Numbered from the stretch's first letter, positions 54,592 through 63,553 are shown. The stretch: 64,000 bases of DNA from Variovorax sp. EL159 (GCF_900100965.1 NZ_FMUJ01000002.1:679869-743868), one strand, 5' to 3'. Translations and numbers: made by a program. Notes: generated by a model from the letters alone, not told the origin.

Positions 54592-54963
54592 TCAGACAAT
54601 GCCTTCCCGGGACAGGTGCGCGACGGCGCCCACCGACGTTTCGAGCACGCGCAGCTGGAACGTGACGTCGCGCAGCTCCTGCGCGAGCGTGATGAAACCG
54701 GTCTTCCTGCATGCGTCTCCCCCTGCGGGTGGTGCAGGCTGGAGCCGGATCTTCGGCTTGACGACATGCAGCAGCGCGACCACCGCGGCCGAGGCGTCGT
54801 CGGCCGCGGAGCGAAGCGCGGCGAGCGCCTCCTGAAGCTGCACGTCGCGCGCCTTCATGGCTTCTTCGACGGAAATTCCCCGGTGCTGGAACGCGCACGG
54901 CTCCATGGCCGAGACCCGTTCGATCGCAGCGCGCGCAAGCAACAAACTTGATGAATTCTTCAT
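54592..54963 (-). CDS. Small helical protein of unknown function
   Basis: This 123-residue soluble protein starts at the ATG at 54963 (GAAGGTCG upstream); the frame continues to 55164 but lacks a good start there. It is mostly helical and alanine rich (ISVEEAMKARDVQLQEALAALRSAADDASAAVVALLHVVKPK), with one heptad-like stretch. No family is recognised. It lies convergent with the five-gene operon and divergent from the response regulator, in a region (54964-55199) that carries direct repeats. Confidence 0.65.
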   Translation of the reverse strand: MKNSSSLLLARAAIERVSAMEPCAFQHRGISVEEAMKARDVQLQEALAALRSAADDASAAVVALLHVVKPKIRLQPAPPAGGDACRKTGFITLAQELRDVTFQLRVLETSVGAVAHLSREGIV

Positions 54964-55073
54964 TCGACCTTCACCGTGCTTCCACTGGACGGGCACGCGC
55001 TCGTCCGCGATGGCGGATGAAAGGCGGCGTGCACCGGATGAAGACGGGATTGTTTGAAAACGGGCGCGGCGGC

Positions 55074-55127
55074 ACCTTTGCCAGCGGGGATGGGACCTTT
55101 GCCAAGGGTGACGGAGTGTTAAAGTAT
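55074..55127 (+). promoter_or_regulatory. Direct repeats and promoter upstream of the response regulator
   Basis: ACCTTTGCCA occurs twice (55074-55083 and 55095-55104), exactly 21 bases or two helical turns apart, on the same face of the DNA. The second copy contains a possible -35 (TTGCCA, 55099-55104) followed after 17 bases by AAGTAT (55122-55127) as a -10. This is the form expected for an AraC-type activator binding beside the polymerase, probably self-activation. Confidence 0.55.
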
Positions 55128-55199
55128 TCACACAATCAGAAACAATAATTTCGGCGCTCGCCACGCACAGGCGGCGCCTGTTTTTCTCCCGTCGTTGGC

Positions 55200-56027
55200 A
55201 TGTCGTTCCCGCAGATTTCCGGTTCGAGCGCGCACCTTCTCCTCATCGACGACAACATCGACGAACTCCGGCTGCTGGTGAGTGCGTTGCGGGATGCGGG
55301 CCATCGCCTGAGCATCGCCTTCGATCCGATGCAAGGCCTGCGGCGCGCCGCGGCGCTGCAGCCCGACCTGATCCTGCTGGACGTGCAGATGAACAGCATG
55401 GACGGCTACGCGCTGTGCCGGCTGCTCAAGGCCGATGCCGCCACCGCCGGCATTCCGGTGATCTTCGTGACCGCGGCCGCCTCGCTCGAAGAGCGCCTGA
55501 CCGGCCTGCACGGCGGTGCGGTGGACTACGTCACCAAGCCTTTCGATCCGCCCGAAGTGCTGGCCCGCGTGGCGATCCATCTGGCGCTCCGGCCGGATCG
55601 GGCCGCCAGGAAAACATCGCCGCCGGATGCGGACGCGCCCGCCCAAGGTGCGACCGACCCCGCGCAACGGGCCGACCAGGTGCTGGCGCAGGCGGCCGTC
55701 GATCTGCTGATGTCGGACCTGGCCAACCCGGCAAGCCTCGCGGCCATCGCCGCCCGCCTGGGCACGCACGAAAAGCGCCTGTCGCGGGTTTTCCGCGAGC
55801 AGCGGGGCGAGACGGTGTTCGGCTTCCTGCGCGAAGCGCGGCTCGCGAAAGCCCGTCGCCTGCTCGCGCAGTCGTTGCTGGGCATGGAGGACATCGCGGC
55901 GGAGACCGGTTTTTCCAACGGCGCCAACCTTGCCACGGCCTTCCGCCAGCGCTTTGGCGCAACGCCGAGCGCGTTCCGGCGCTCGGGCGCGGCCGTGAAC
56001 CCTTCGAGCGAAGCACAACGGCCGTGA
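55200..56027 (+). CDS. Response regulator with AraC-type output domain
   Basis: This 275-residue protein has a receiver domain (about 11-125) with the acidic pair Asp17/Asp18, phospho-acceptor Asp61 in ILLDVQM, and Lys113 in VTKP. An alanine- and proline-rich linker (132-155) leads to an AraC double helix-turn-helix (about 170-262: NPASLAAIAARLGTHEKRLSRVFREQRGETVFGFLREARLAKARRLL and a second helix pair). It overlaps the sensor kinase start (GTGA). AraC outputs are less common than OmpR or NarL types. Direct repeats ACCTTTGCCA upstream are likely its own sites. Confidence 0.94.
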   Translation: MSFPQISGSSAHLLLIDDNIDELRLLVSALRDAGHRLSIAFDPMQGLRRAAALQPDLILLDVQMNSMDGYALCRLLKADAATAGIPVIFVTAAASLEERLTGLHGGAVDYVTKPFDPPEVLARVAIHLALRPDRAARKTSPPDADAPAQGATDPAQRADQVLAQAAVDLLMSDLANPASLAAIAARLGTHEKRLSRVFREQRGETVFGFLREARLAKARRLLAQSLLGMEDIAAETGFSNGANLATAFRQRFGATPSAFRRSGAAVNPSSEAQRP

Positions 56028-58309
56028 AGCACTGGATGCGTGCGCTGCTCGTGCCGCTCCTGGCACTGTGCTTGTCCCTGAGCTTGTGGCTCCCGGCCCG
56101 GGCATCGACATTGCACCTGACAGGCGAGGAGCGCTGGCCGCTCTCGCTGGACCGCCAGGTCGAGGTGCTGAAAGACGCCACCGGCGCGCTCACGCGAGAC
56201 GACGTGCTCGCCATTTCCGACGACGCGCCCGAGGGCTTCCGCCCCGGCACGCCCACGGGCATGCGGCCCGGCTTCACCGATGCTGCTTTCTGGTTGCGCC
56301 TGGAACTGGTCAACGACGGCAGCGCGCCCCAGTCGCTGCAGCTCATGCTCAACAGCACGTGGCTGCAGCACGCCGACTTCCATCTGAGAAAGGGCGATGC
56401 GCCAGACGCGCGCTGGGCCGTGCGCAAGCGGGGCGTGGCGCAGCCTTACGCGCCGGGGCGCCAGCCCTTCGTGGCGATCGACCTGCAACCGGGCGAACGC
56501 GCGCTGGTGCTGGTGCGTGTGCAGACCGCGTCCAACCTGCGCTTTGCGCCGGTGCTCTACACCACCGAGATGCTGCTCGCGTCGGAGCAGTGGCATGCGC
56601 TGTTCGACGGCCTGCTCATCGGCGGGCTGCTCGTGCTGGGCGTCTATTCGCTGACCACGTGGGCGCTGTCGCGCGCGCCGGCCATGGGCTGGCAGGGGGC
56701 GGGGTTCATCCTCGTGGCGTTGTACGAAGCCTCGTACCGCGGCTATGCGCGCATCTTTCTCTGGCCCGACTCGCCACTCTGGAGCTATCGCGCGGCCGGC
56801 TCGCTCGGCCCGCTGTGCGCCATATTGCTGGTGCTCCAGTTGCACGAGATCACGCGGCACTCGGGCATCCGTCCGCCGGGGCTGAAGGTGATCGGCGCCC
56901 TCACGGCGCTGCAGGCCGTCATCGTGGCCGGCGGCCTGCTCGGGCCCTACGGCTTCTTTGCGCAGGCCGCATTGGTGACCGTGCTGGCGCTGGTGGTCGC
57001 GCTCAACATCAGCGGCTTCGTCTACATGCGCCGGGGCGGCGTGCGCGGCAAGCTCGTGTTCGGCATCACGCTGCTCATTGCCGCCGGCATCGGCCTGCGG
57101 CTGTCGGAGATCGCATTCCAGGAACGCTTTGCCACCAGCTTCGACCCCTATGCGCTCGGTTTCCCGGGCATGCTGCTGGGCCTCGTCACGCTCTCGTGGT
57201 GGGGGCACAGGCTCGCGCGCCAGCACGAGGAAGCGCGCGACACGCTGCTGCGCTGGCAGGCCGAGTCGCAGCGAAAACTGCAGGACGAAGTCCAGCGAAA
57301 GACCCGCGCGCTCAATTCGGCGCTGCTGCAGTCCGAAGCGCAGATGCACGACCAGACCCGGCTGATGGCCATCGTGAGCCACGACCTGCGCGCGCCGCTC
57401 GCCACCATCCTGGGCCACGTGCGGCTGCTGCGCGAAGAGCTGAACGCCGGCTCGCCGACCTTGCTGCAGGCCATCGAGCGCAATGCCGGCTACCAGCTCT
57501 CGCTCATCGACGACCTGCTCGAATACGCCAAGGGCGAACTCCAGCCGATCGTGCCGGCGCCGCAGCCCGTCGACCTGCCCGCGCTGATCGACGACATCGC
57601 CCAGTACGCCGCCACGCTGGCGCTGCGCCAGAACAACCGCTTCACGCTGCGCTGCCACGACACGCTGCCGCCGGCCGTGCGGCTGGACAGCAAGCGCTTC
57701 CAGCAGTTGGTGCTGAACCTGCTGTCGAACGCGGCCAAGTTCACGCGCGACGGAAGCATCGAGCTGATCGTGGCGGCCAAGGGATGCGAGAAGGGCTGGT
57801 CCCTGGAGATCGAGGTGGCCGACACGGGCATCGGCATCGACGAAGCCGATCAGGCGCGCATCTTCGAGATGTTCCAGCGCGCCGACGTGCAGTTCGACGG
57901 GCACGGGCTGGGCCTGTTCATTGCGCGGCGCATCGTCGAGAGCATGGGCGGAAAGCTCGAGCTGCACAGCCGCGCCCATCGCGGCACGCAATTGAAGTTC
58001 GCGCTGCAGGTCGAGGCGGCATCGATCGACGAGGTCGTGCCACGGGCGCGCCCGGTTTCATCGTCGGCGCGTGCGTCCGCGCAGGCGGCAGCCCCAGCAT
58101 CGGAAGGCCAGCGCCTGGAGCCGCTGCCCGCGGCGATCCGTGAGGAACTGGCGGAACTGGCGCGCGACGGTCGGTGGTCGGACCTGCACGACCGGATCGA
58201 ACGCCTTGCCGGCGACCAGAAGCACGCGACGCTGGCCGCGCTGCTGCGCGATGCGCTCGAACGCCTCGACTTCGATCACGTGGGGCGCCTTGCGCAATCG
58301 GCGCGCTAG
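56024..58309 (+). CDS. 7TMR-DISM sensor histidine kinase
   Basis: This is a 761-residue kinase starting at GTG 56024 (overlapping the regulator stop; ATG 56036 is an alternative). After a signal or first helix it has a periplasmic DISMED2-type sensor domain (about 38-170), a block of seven membrane helices (about 185-400), a coiled coil (about 405-440), HisKA with the phospho-acceptor His453 in AIVSHDLRAPLATI, and an HATPase domain (N box NLLSNAAKF, DTGIGIDE, GHGLGLFIARR). A C-terminal extension of 75 residues, rich in serine, alanine and arginine, has no match known to me. The ligand is unknown; related proteins sense carbohydrates or diffusible signals. Confidence 0.92.
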   Translation: MKHWMRALLVPLLALCLSLSLWLPARASTLHLTGEERWPLSLDRQVEVLKDATGALTRDDVLAISDDAPEGFRPGTPTGMRPGFTDAAFWLRLELVNDGSAPQSLQLMLNSTWLQHADFHLRKGDAPDARWAVRKRGVAQPYAPGRQPFVAIDLQPGERALVLVRVQTASNLRFAPVLYTTEMLLASEQWHALFDGLLIGGLLVLGVYSLTTWALSRAPAMGWQGAGFILVALYEASYRGYARIFLWPDSPLWSYRAAGSLGPLCAILLVLQLHEITRHSGIRPPGLKVIGALTALQAVIVAGGLLGPYGFFAQAALVTVLALVVALNISGFVYMRRGGVRGKLVFGITLLIAAGIGLRLSEIAFQERFATSFDPYALGFPGMLLGLVTLSWWGHRLARQHEEARDTLLRWQAESQRKLQDEVQRKTRALNSALLQSEAQMHDQTRLMAIVSHDLRAPLATILGHVRLLREELNAGSPTLLQAIERNAGYQLSLIDDLLEYAKGELQPIVPAPQPVDLPALIDDIAQYAATLALRQNNRFTLRCHDTLPPAVRLDSKRFQQLVLNLLSNAAKFTRDGSIELIVAAKGCEKGWSLEIEVADTGIGIDEADQARIFEMFQRADVQFDGHGLGLFIARRIVESMGGKLELHSRAHRGTQLKFALQVEAASIDEVVPRARPVSSSARASAQAAAPASEGQRLEPLPAAIREELAELARDGRWSDLHDRIERLAGDQKHATLAALLRDALERLDFDHVGRLAQSAR

Positions 58310-58327
58310 AGCGTTGCCAGGGGAGCT

Positions 58328-58687
58328 TTATTTGGCCGGGCCGGGCGCGGGGCGCAGCCGCTTCAGCCGCACGGTCAGTTCCTTGACCAGTTGAAGCTCA
58401 CCATGGCGCTGCGCCACCTCGAGCGCCTTTGCAAATGCCGCTTCGGCCATTGCGTTGTCGCCCAGGGCCAGCGCGATCAGGCCGTGCAGGCGGCCGGCGG
58501 CGGTGAACTCCGGATCGAGCGCCAGCGCCTTTTCGACGTGCATCAGCGCCGTCTGCTCTTCTTCGCGCCGGTGGTAGGCCAGTGCGAGGCTCATGCGCAG
58601 CAGGGCGCCATCGCGGCCCGAGGCCAGCATGCGTTCGAGCGCCTCGGGCGAAGGGCCGGGCACGGAAGGGGGCGTAGGTGTGGTCAT
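58328..58687 (-). CDS. Small TPR-like protein
   Basis: This 119-residue protein starts at the ATG at 58687; the open frame continues upstream without a better start. It has TPR-like helix repeats (LLRMSLALAYHRREEEQTALMHVEKALALDPEFTAAGRLHGLIALALGDNAMAEAAFAKALEVAQRHGE) covering residues 26-105 and a basic tail. It probably binds another protein. It is convergent with the sensor kinase and lies downstream of nikR on the same strand, with 119 bases between. Confidence 0.8.
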   Translation of the reverse strand: MTTPTPPSVPGPSPEALERMLASGRDGALLRMSLALAYHRREEEQTALMHVEKALALDPEFTAAGRLHGLIALALGDNAMAEAAFAKALEVAQRHGELQLVKELTVRLKRLRPAPGPAK

Positions 58688-58720
58688 GGCATGCGCTCTC
58701 TGGGCTTCGGGTTCGCGGAT

Positions 58721-58776
58721 CTCGCGGACCTCTTGGGTCCCGCGAGTTTCACGTTTTATCAAAGAATACTCTTTGA
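58721..58776. repeat. Hairpin and AT-rich palindrome between nikR and the TPR-like gene
   Basis: A GC-rich hairpin (58721-58730 with 58736-58746, one bulge, 5-base loop) lies next to a palindrome TCAAAGA-ATAC-TCTTTGA (58759-58776, perfect 7-bp arms). The palindrome is 72 bases upstream of the TPR-like start and resembles an operator. It does not match the NikR consensus GTATGA-N16-TCATAC. Confidence 0.5.
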
Positions 58777-58806
58777 CATCCGAAGCGGAAAGCGCAGCGA
58801 TGAAGC

Positions 58807-59283
58807 TCAGTTGCGCGGCCGGTGGTGCGTGTGCGTGCCGGCCGTGCCGTGCGTGTGGCGCTCGCCATCGGCGTCCAACGGCACCACGTGCACGTTGCCG
58901 TGGCGCACGCCGCGCAGCGCCACCAGTTGCGCGGCGCAGGCCTGCACGGCCGCGGTGGGGCCGCGCAACACCACGGTTTCCAGGCAATGGTCGTGGTCCA
59001 GGTGCGTGTGCACGCAGGTGATCACGATGTCGTGGTGGTTGTGCTGCAAGTCCAGCACGCGGGAGGTCACCGTCCGGTCGTGGTGGTCGTACACATAGCT
59101 GGCGTTCGCCACGCACCACACCGCCTTGCCCTTGCGCGAGGTCGTCGCGAGCGTCTCGCTGCCCAGGGCCGAGCGCAGCAGGTCGCGCACGGCTTCCGAG
59201 CGGTTGACATAGCCTTTGTCGGCAATCAACTGATCGAACTCGAGCGCGAGTTCGTCGTCCAGCGAGATGGTGAAGCGTTGCAT
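58807..59283 (-). CDS. nikR: Nickel-responsive regulator NikR
   Basis: This 158-residue protein has an N-terminal ribbon-helix-helix (MQRFTISLDDELALEFDQLIADKGYVNRSEAVRDLLRSAL) and an ACT-like nickel domain. The four nickel ligands are present: a His in LQHNHHD, two His in VHTHLDHDHC, and the Cys in that motif. The tail is histidine rich (GERHTHGTAGTHTHHRPRN), longer than in E. coli NikR, and could bind extra metal. It represses nickel uptake when nickel is high. It ends the minus-strand run that holds a His-rich GTPase and Dpp-type ATPases, so those may be its targets. Confidence 0.95.
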   Translation of the reverse strand: MQRFTISLDDELALEFDQLIADKGYVNRSEAVRDLLRSALGSETLATTSRKGKAVWCVANASYVYDHHDRTVTSRVLDLQHNHHDIVITCVHTHLDHDHCLETVVLRGPTAAVQACAAQLVALRGVRHGNVHVVPLDADGERHTHGTAGTHTHHRPRN

Positions 59284-59307
59284 GGTCGGGCACGCCCTGG
59301 CGTGGCG

Positions 59308-59769
59308 TCAGACAGTGGTGGCGTAGATGATGAATCCCGAATGCTCGGCAACCTTGTCGTAGAGCGTCCGGCCTGCTGTGTTGGTCACATGGGTCTGCCA
59401 GTACACGCGGTGCCCGCCGACGCGCTGCACATGCTGGTACACACCCTCGATGAGTTTGCGGCCCACGCCCTGACCACGTTCTGACTGCAATGTGAACAGA
59501 TCCTGCAGGTAGCAGGTCGGCTCGATGCGCGTGGTGCTGCGGTGAAAGAGGTAGTGGGTCAGGCCCACCAGCTTGCCGTCCCGCTCGGCGACCAGCGCAT
59601 GCACCGGCTCGTAGGCGTCGAAGAAGCGCTGCCAGGTGGCCTGGGTGATCGCGTCGGGAAGGGCGGTGGGGCCCTCGCGCTCGTAGAAGGCGTTGTAGCC
59701 GTCCCAGAGCGGCTTCCATGCCGCGTAGTCTTCAGGCGTCGGGGGGCGAATCAGGAGGGTAGAAGTCAT
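59308..59769 (-). CDS. GNAT-family N-acetyltransferase
   Basis: This is a 153-residue enzyme with the start at 59769; the frame is open to 59910 but that region overlaps the next gene. GNAT elements are visible: LVGLTHYLFHRSTTRIEPTCYLQDLFTLQSERGQGVGRKLIEGVYQHVQ (acetyl-CoA loop with RGQGVGRKL) and NTAGRTLYDKVA. The substrate is unknown. It lies 24 bases upstream of nikR and 52 bases after the GTPase gene, so it may be part of the same transcript, though a functional link to metals is not clear. Confidence 0.92.
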   Translation of the reverse strand: MTSTLLIRPPTPEDYAAWKPLWDGYNAFYEREGPTALPDAITQATWQRFFDAYEPVHALVAERDGKLVGLTHYLFHRSTTRIEPTCYLQDLFTLQSERGQGVGRKLIEGVYQHVQRVGGHRVYWQTHVTNTAGRTLYDKVAEHSGFIIYATTV

Positions 59770-59821
59770 GTGTTTGCGATCTGCGCGTGTTGAAAAACGC
59801 GCGATTGCAACATGACTCGGT

Positions 59822-60835
59822 TCAGCCGTTGAAGAAAAAATTAAGGGTTTCTTCAGGCAATTGGTGCCGCAGCCCGATGGCGACCACGGCGGCGCGGGCG
59901 GCACCTGCATCGCCTGCCGGTGCGGCGGCCTTGCGCAGCGAACCGTGGCGGCCGGCGAACTGGATCTCGGACCACTCGTCGCCCTGCGCGCCCCGACCGG
60001 TGCGCAGCAGCCCCTTGAGCCGCAGGATGCCCGGCGGCACGTCGCGCAGCCAGGCGCGCAGGGTGGCCGGGGGAATCACCGCTTCGGGCTGCGCGCTCCA
60101 GGTCTGGAACAGGGCGCCGTGGTCCGGTGAATGGTCGTGGTCGTGAGGGTGGCTGTGGCCGTGATCGTCGCCGTGCGCGCAGGCAGGGCACGTGGCGTTT
60201 CGCACCGCCTCCGGCTGCGGCAGGCCGGACAGCAGCGCCAGCGACACCGTCGACTGCGCGGTCTGGATGCACGGCGTGCCCGGCGCGGTGGACTCGACCC
60301 AGGCGCGGGCCTCGGCCAGCGCCTCGCCCGAGGCCAGGTCGATCTTGTTGACCACCACGAGGTCGGCCGATTTCACCTGCCGCGCCAGCGTGTCCGAAAG
60401 CAGCGGGTCGCGCGACTGGCGCGCCACGGCGCTCGCATCGACCAGCACGATCACGCCTTCCAGGCTCAGTTCCGGCGCCGCCATGCCGATCTGCGCGATG
60501 CGCCAGGGGTCGGACACACCGCTGGCCTCGATCACCACCGCGTCGAAAGGCGTGGCCGCCTCGATCACCTGCACCAGCGCGCGCCCCAGGTCGTCGCCGA
60601 TCTGGCAGCACACGCAGCCGTTGGTCAGCGCGACTGTGTCGCCGTGCGTGGCGGCGATCAGGCCGGCGTCGATGTTGAGCGCGCCGAAGTCGTTGACCAG
60701 CACTGCCATGCGCAGGCCCTTCGCCTCGCGCAGCCAGCGGTTGAGCAGCGTGGTCTTGCCCGCGCCGAGAAAGCCGCCGATGACGGTGAGCGGCAGGCGC
60801 TTTTTCTTCGCGGTCGTTGTTGTGGTTGTCGTCAC
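59822..60835 (-). CDS. COG0523/CobW-family GTPase metallochaperone with His-rich loop
   Basis: This 337-residue GTPase inserts or buffers metal ions (zinc, cobalt or nickel) in target proteins. It has the P-loop GGFLGAGKTTLL (20-31), the CxCC metal site GCVCC (Cys74, Cys76, Cys77), VIEASGVSDP and NKID. A loop with many histidines (HGDDHGHSHPHDHDHSPDHG, about 218-238), preceded by CPAC, suggests strong metal binding. The CobW C-terminal domain ends in RHQLPEETLNFFFNG. The N-terminus has a run of seven threonines. It lies 7 bases after the amidohydrolase gene and upstream of nikR. Confidence 0.93.
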   Translation of the reverse strand: MTTTTTTTAKKKRLPLTVIGGFLGAGKTTLLNRWLREAKGLRMAVLVNDFGALNIDAGLIAATHGDTVALTNGCVCCQIGDDLGRALVQVIEAATPFDAVVIEASGVSDPWRIAQIGMAAPELSLEGVIVLVDASAVARQSRDPLLSDTLARQVKSADLVVVNKIDLASGEALAEARAWVESTAPGTPCIQTAQSTVSLALLSGLPQPEAVRNATCPACAHGDDHGHSHPHDHDHSPDHGALFQTWSAQPEAVIPPATLRAWLRDVPPGILRLKGLLRTGRGAQGDEWSEIQFAGRHGSLRKAAAPAGDAGAARAAVVAIGLRHQLPEETLNFFFNG

Positions 60836-60842
60836 GCGGGCC

Positions 60843-62519
60843 TCAGCCTCGTTGCGCCTCGAACACGCGGCCCGACAGCACCGTGCCCCACACGCGCGCG
60901 TCTTTCAGCAGCATCGGGTCCATCTCGAGCGGGTCGTCTTCGAGCACGCAGAAGTCGGCGCGCTTGCCGCATTCGATGCTGCCGATCTCGCCGTCGAGCT
61001 TCAACGTCCAGGCCGCGCCGAGCGTGATCGCGCGCAGCGCCTGCGCCACGGTGATGCGCTCCGCCTCGCCCAGCAGCCGGCCCTTGGGCGTGACGCGGTT
61101 CACCGCGCACCATGCGGTGAACAGCGGCCCGAGCGGCGTGACCGGCGCATCGGAGTGAATGGCCAGCGGCACGCCGGCCGCGAGCGCGCTGCCGCAGGCG
61201 TCGAGCCGGTTGGCGCGGTCGGGGCCCATCGTCATCTCGTAGTGCTGGTCGCCCCAGTACCAGATGTGGTTGGCGAACAGGTTGGCGCACAGGCCGAGCG
61301 ACGCCATGCGGCGAAACAGCGGCGCGTCGATCATCTGGCCGTGCTGCAGCGTGTGGCGGTGGTCGGGGCGCGGTGCGCGCGTCAGCACACGGTCGATGGC
61401 GTCGATGGCCACTTCGCTGGCCTCGTCGCCATTGGTGTGCGTGTGGATCGTGAGGCCCGCGCGGTGGTAGGTCTCGAAGTCGGCTTCGTACTGCGCGGGC
61501 GCCGTCACCCAGATGCCGTTGGGCGCACCGTTGAAGTGGCCGGGCCAGCGCAGCCGCGCCGAGAAGCCCTGGATCGAGCCGTCGAGCATCATCTTCACCA
61601 GGCCGTAGCGCAGGCGGTCGGTGTTGCGCGGCAGCAGGCCTTTCACATGCTCCGCGCCCTGTGCGGCGCCATGCGTGCCGTGGAAGGCCTGGAACGCGGG
61701 CAGGATGCGCACGGAAAAGCCGTCGTCCTGCGTCACCTTCTCCAGCACGCCGCAGTCTTCCGGCGTCAGCTTGTTCACGAGGTCGGTCGCGGTGGTCACG
61801 CCCTGCAGGCAGGCCAGGCGGCCGAAGGAGCGGATGCCCGCCTCGGTCATGGGCGCCAGCAGGCCGGCATTGCCGACCTTGCGCAGCACCAGGAACATCG
61901 CGGCCGGCTCCTGCAGCTCGCCGGTGGGTTCGCCTTCTGTTGCGCCGCTCGCGAACTTGACCACGCCCTCGACCTCGTTGTCGCGCGTGATCTCGGCAAT
62001 GCGCAGCATGGCGCTGTTGACGTTCATCAGGTGGCCGTTGGCATGGCCGATGACGATGGGGCGCGTGGCGCTCGCGCGGTCGACGTGTTGCACCGTCATG
62101 CGCTCGCCGCCGAAGTAGATCGGGTCGAACCCCCAGGCCACCAGCGGCTCGGTGTCGGGCACGCCGTCGGCCGTCATCTTCGCGGCGACTTCCGACAGCC
62201 GCGCCACGACTTCGTCCATCGAGCGCAGGCCGCTCCACACCTTGCCTGCGGGGTCGCGGCGGTCGAACCAGCCCAGGTACGTCCAGTCCCACATGCTGCC
62301 TTCCTTCAGGTGGCAGTGGCCTTCGACGAGGCCGGGCATCAGCACCTTGCCGGCAAAGCGCTCGTCGAGCGCGAAGTCGCCCCAGGCCTGCATGTCGGCG
62401 AGCGAGCCCACGGACAGCACGCGGCCGTCGCGCACCGCCACGTGGGTGGCGTGCGGCTGCATCGGGTTCATGGTGATGATCTTGCGGGCGAGGTAGACGG
62501 TGGTGTGGTGCGTGCTCAT
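60843..62519 (-). CDS. Amidohydrolase (YtcJ-like, PF07969 type)
   Basis: This 558-residue metal-dependent hydrolase of the amidohydrolase superfamily has the first metal motif MPGLVEGHCHLKEG (HxH), IHTHTNGDEA in the middle and the last aspartate in AIHSDAPVTPLGPLFTAW. The segment LDGSIQGFSARLRWPGHF is typical of YtcJ-type enzymes. The start at 62519 overlaps the ATPase stop (ATGA). Being co-translated with a peptide-type ABC transporter suggests it acts on an imported amide or peptide-like compound. The substrate is unknown. Confidence 0.92.
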   Translation of the reverse strand: MSTHHTTVYLARKIITMNPMQPHATHVAVRDGRVLSVGSLADMQAWGDFALDERFAGKVLMPGLVEGHCHLKEGSMWDWTYLGWFDRRDPAGKVWSGLRSMDEVVARLSEVAAKMTADGVPDTEPLVAWGFDPIYFGGERMTVQHVDRASATRPIVIGHANGHLMNVNSAMLRIAEITRDNEVEGVVKFASGATEGEPTGELQEPAAMFLVLRKVGNAGLLAPMTEAGIRSFGRLACLQGVTTATDLVNKLTPEDCGVLEKVTQDDGFSVRILPAFQAFHGTHGAAQGAEHVKGLLPRNTDRLRYGLVKMMLDGSIQGFSARLRWPGHFNGAPNGIWVTAPAQYEADFETYHRAGLTIHTHTNGDEASEVAIDAIDRVLTRAPRPDHRHTLQHGQMIDAPLFRRMASLGLCANLFANHIWYWGDQHYEMTMGPDRANRLDACGSALAAGVPLAIHSDAPVTPLGPLFTAWCAVNRVTPKGRLLGEAERITVAQALRAITLGAAWTLKLDGEIGSIECGKRADFCVLEDDPLEMDPMLLKDARVWGTVLSGRVFEAQRG

Positions 62520-63553
62520 GGCGATGTGGGAATCGAAAGAGGAGGGCGCGGCAGGCTGTCGACAACGTCGACGCGCCTGCAGCGTACCCAATGATCGGGT
62601 GCGACTTCGCGCAGCGGTGGAAGTTCGGCCGCGCAGGCTGGCTCGGCAACCGGGCAGCGCCCGGCAAAGCGGCAGCCCTTCGGCGGGTTGATGGGGCTCG
62701 GCGGATCGCCGCTCAGCTTGATGCGGTTGGCGGCGCGCCTGCGCCCGCCGCTCACGGTCGGCACCGCCGACATCAGCGCCACGCTGTACGGATGCAGCGG
62801 CCGTGCGAAAAAGCTGCGCCGCGGCGCGCGCTCGACGATCTGGCCGAGGTACATCACGGCGATGTCGTCGCAGATGTGCTCCACCACCGCCATGTCGTGC
62901 GAGATGAAGAGGTAGGTCAAACCCAGCTCGCGCTGCAGTCGGGCCAGCAGGTTGAGGATCTGCGCGCGAATGGCGATGTCGAGTGCCGACACCGGCTCGT
63001 CGCACACCACCAGCTCGGGGTTGGTGGCCAGCGCCCGCGCGATGTTGATGCGCTGGCGCTGCCCGCCCGAGAACTGGTGCGGAAACAGGTGCTGCTGCTC
63101 GGGCCGCAGGCCCACCGCCTCGAACAACTCGGCCACGCGGCGCGTGCGTTCGTCGGGCGTGCCCACGTTCATCAGGTCCAGCGGCGCGCGAACGGCCGCG
63201 CCCGCGCGCTCACGCGGGTTCAGCGAAGAGAACGGGTCCTGAAAAATGATCTGCATGCGCGTGCGCGCCTGCCGCAGTTTTTCGCCCTGCAGCGCGGCGA
63301 GGTCGGTGTCGCCCAGCCGCAGGCTGCCCGACGTGATGGGCGACAGCCGCATCACCGCGAGCGCGGTCGTGGTCTTGCCCGAGCCCGATTCGCCCACCAC
63401 CGCGAGCGTGCTGCCGCGTCGGATCTCGAAAGAGACGCCGTCCACCGCCTTCACCACCTCGGGCGTACGGCCCCAGCCGGCCTTGCTGCGCGGGAAGTGC
63501 ACCTTCAGGTCATCGACCGCGAGCAGCGTGTCGGTCTTGCCGATGAATGTCAT
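62516..63553 (-). CDS. Dpp/Opp-type ABC transporter ATPase (second subunit)
   Basis: This 345-residue ATPase has Walker A GESGSGKTT, Q-loop IFQDPFSSLNPRE, signature FSGGQRQRINIARAL and Walker B LVVCDEPVSALD. The oligopeptide C-terminal extension contains a cysteine cluster (CRFAGRCPVAEPAC), normal for DppF/OppF proteins. The start at 63553 overlaps the stop of the first ATPase gene (ATGA). Permeases and the binding protein must lie beyond the window. The transporter could carry peptides, or nickel complexes given nikR downstream. Confidence 0.94.
   Translation of the reverse strand: MTFIGKTDTLLAVDDLKVHFPRSKAGWGRTPEVVKAVDGVSFEIRRGSTLAVVGESGSGKTTTALAVMRLSPITSGSLRLGDTDLAALQGEKLRQARTRMQIIFQDPFSSLNPRERAGAAVRAPLDLMNVGTPDERTRRVAELFEAVGLRPEQQHLFPHQFSGGQRQRINIARALATNPELVVCDEPVSALDIAIRAQILNLLARLQRELGLTYLFISHDMAVVEHICDDIAVMYLGQIVERAPRRSFFARPLHPYSVALMSAVPTVSGGRRRAANRIKLSGDPPSPINPPKGCRFAGRCPVAEPACAAELPPLREVAPDHWVRCRRVDVVDSLPRPPLSIPTSP

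Noticed and set aside
55526..57991. An 821-codon minus-strand frame opposite the sensor kinase
   Set aside because: Antisense shadow; HisKA and HATPase motifs are on the plus strand.
58721..58757. Terminator for the sensor kinase operon
   Set aside because: The hairpin with T-rich tail on the plus strand lies 400 bases after the kinase stop and beyond an opposite-strand gene.
60192..62594. An 800-codon plus-strand frame opposite the GTPase and amidohydrolase genes
   Set aside because: Antisense shadow with no recognisable motif.
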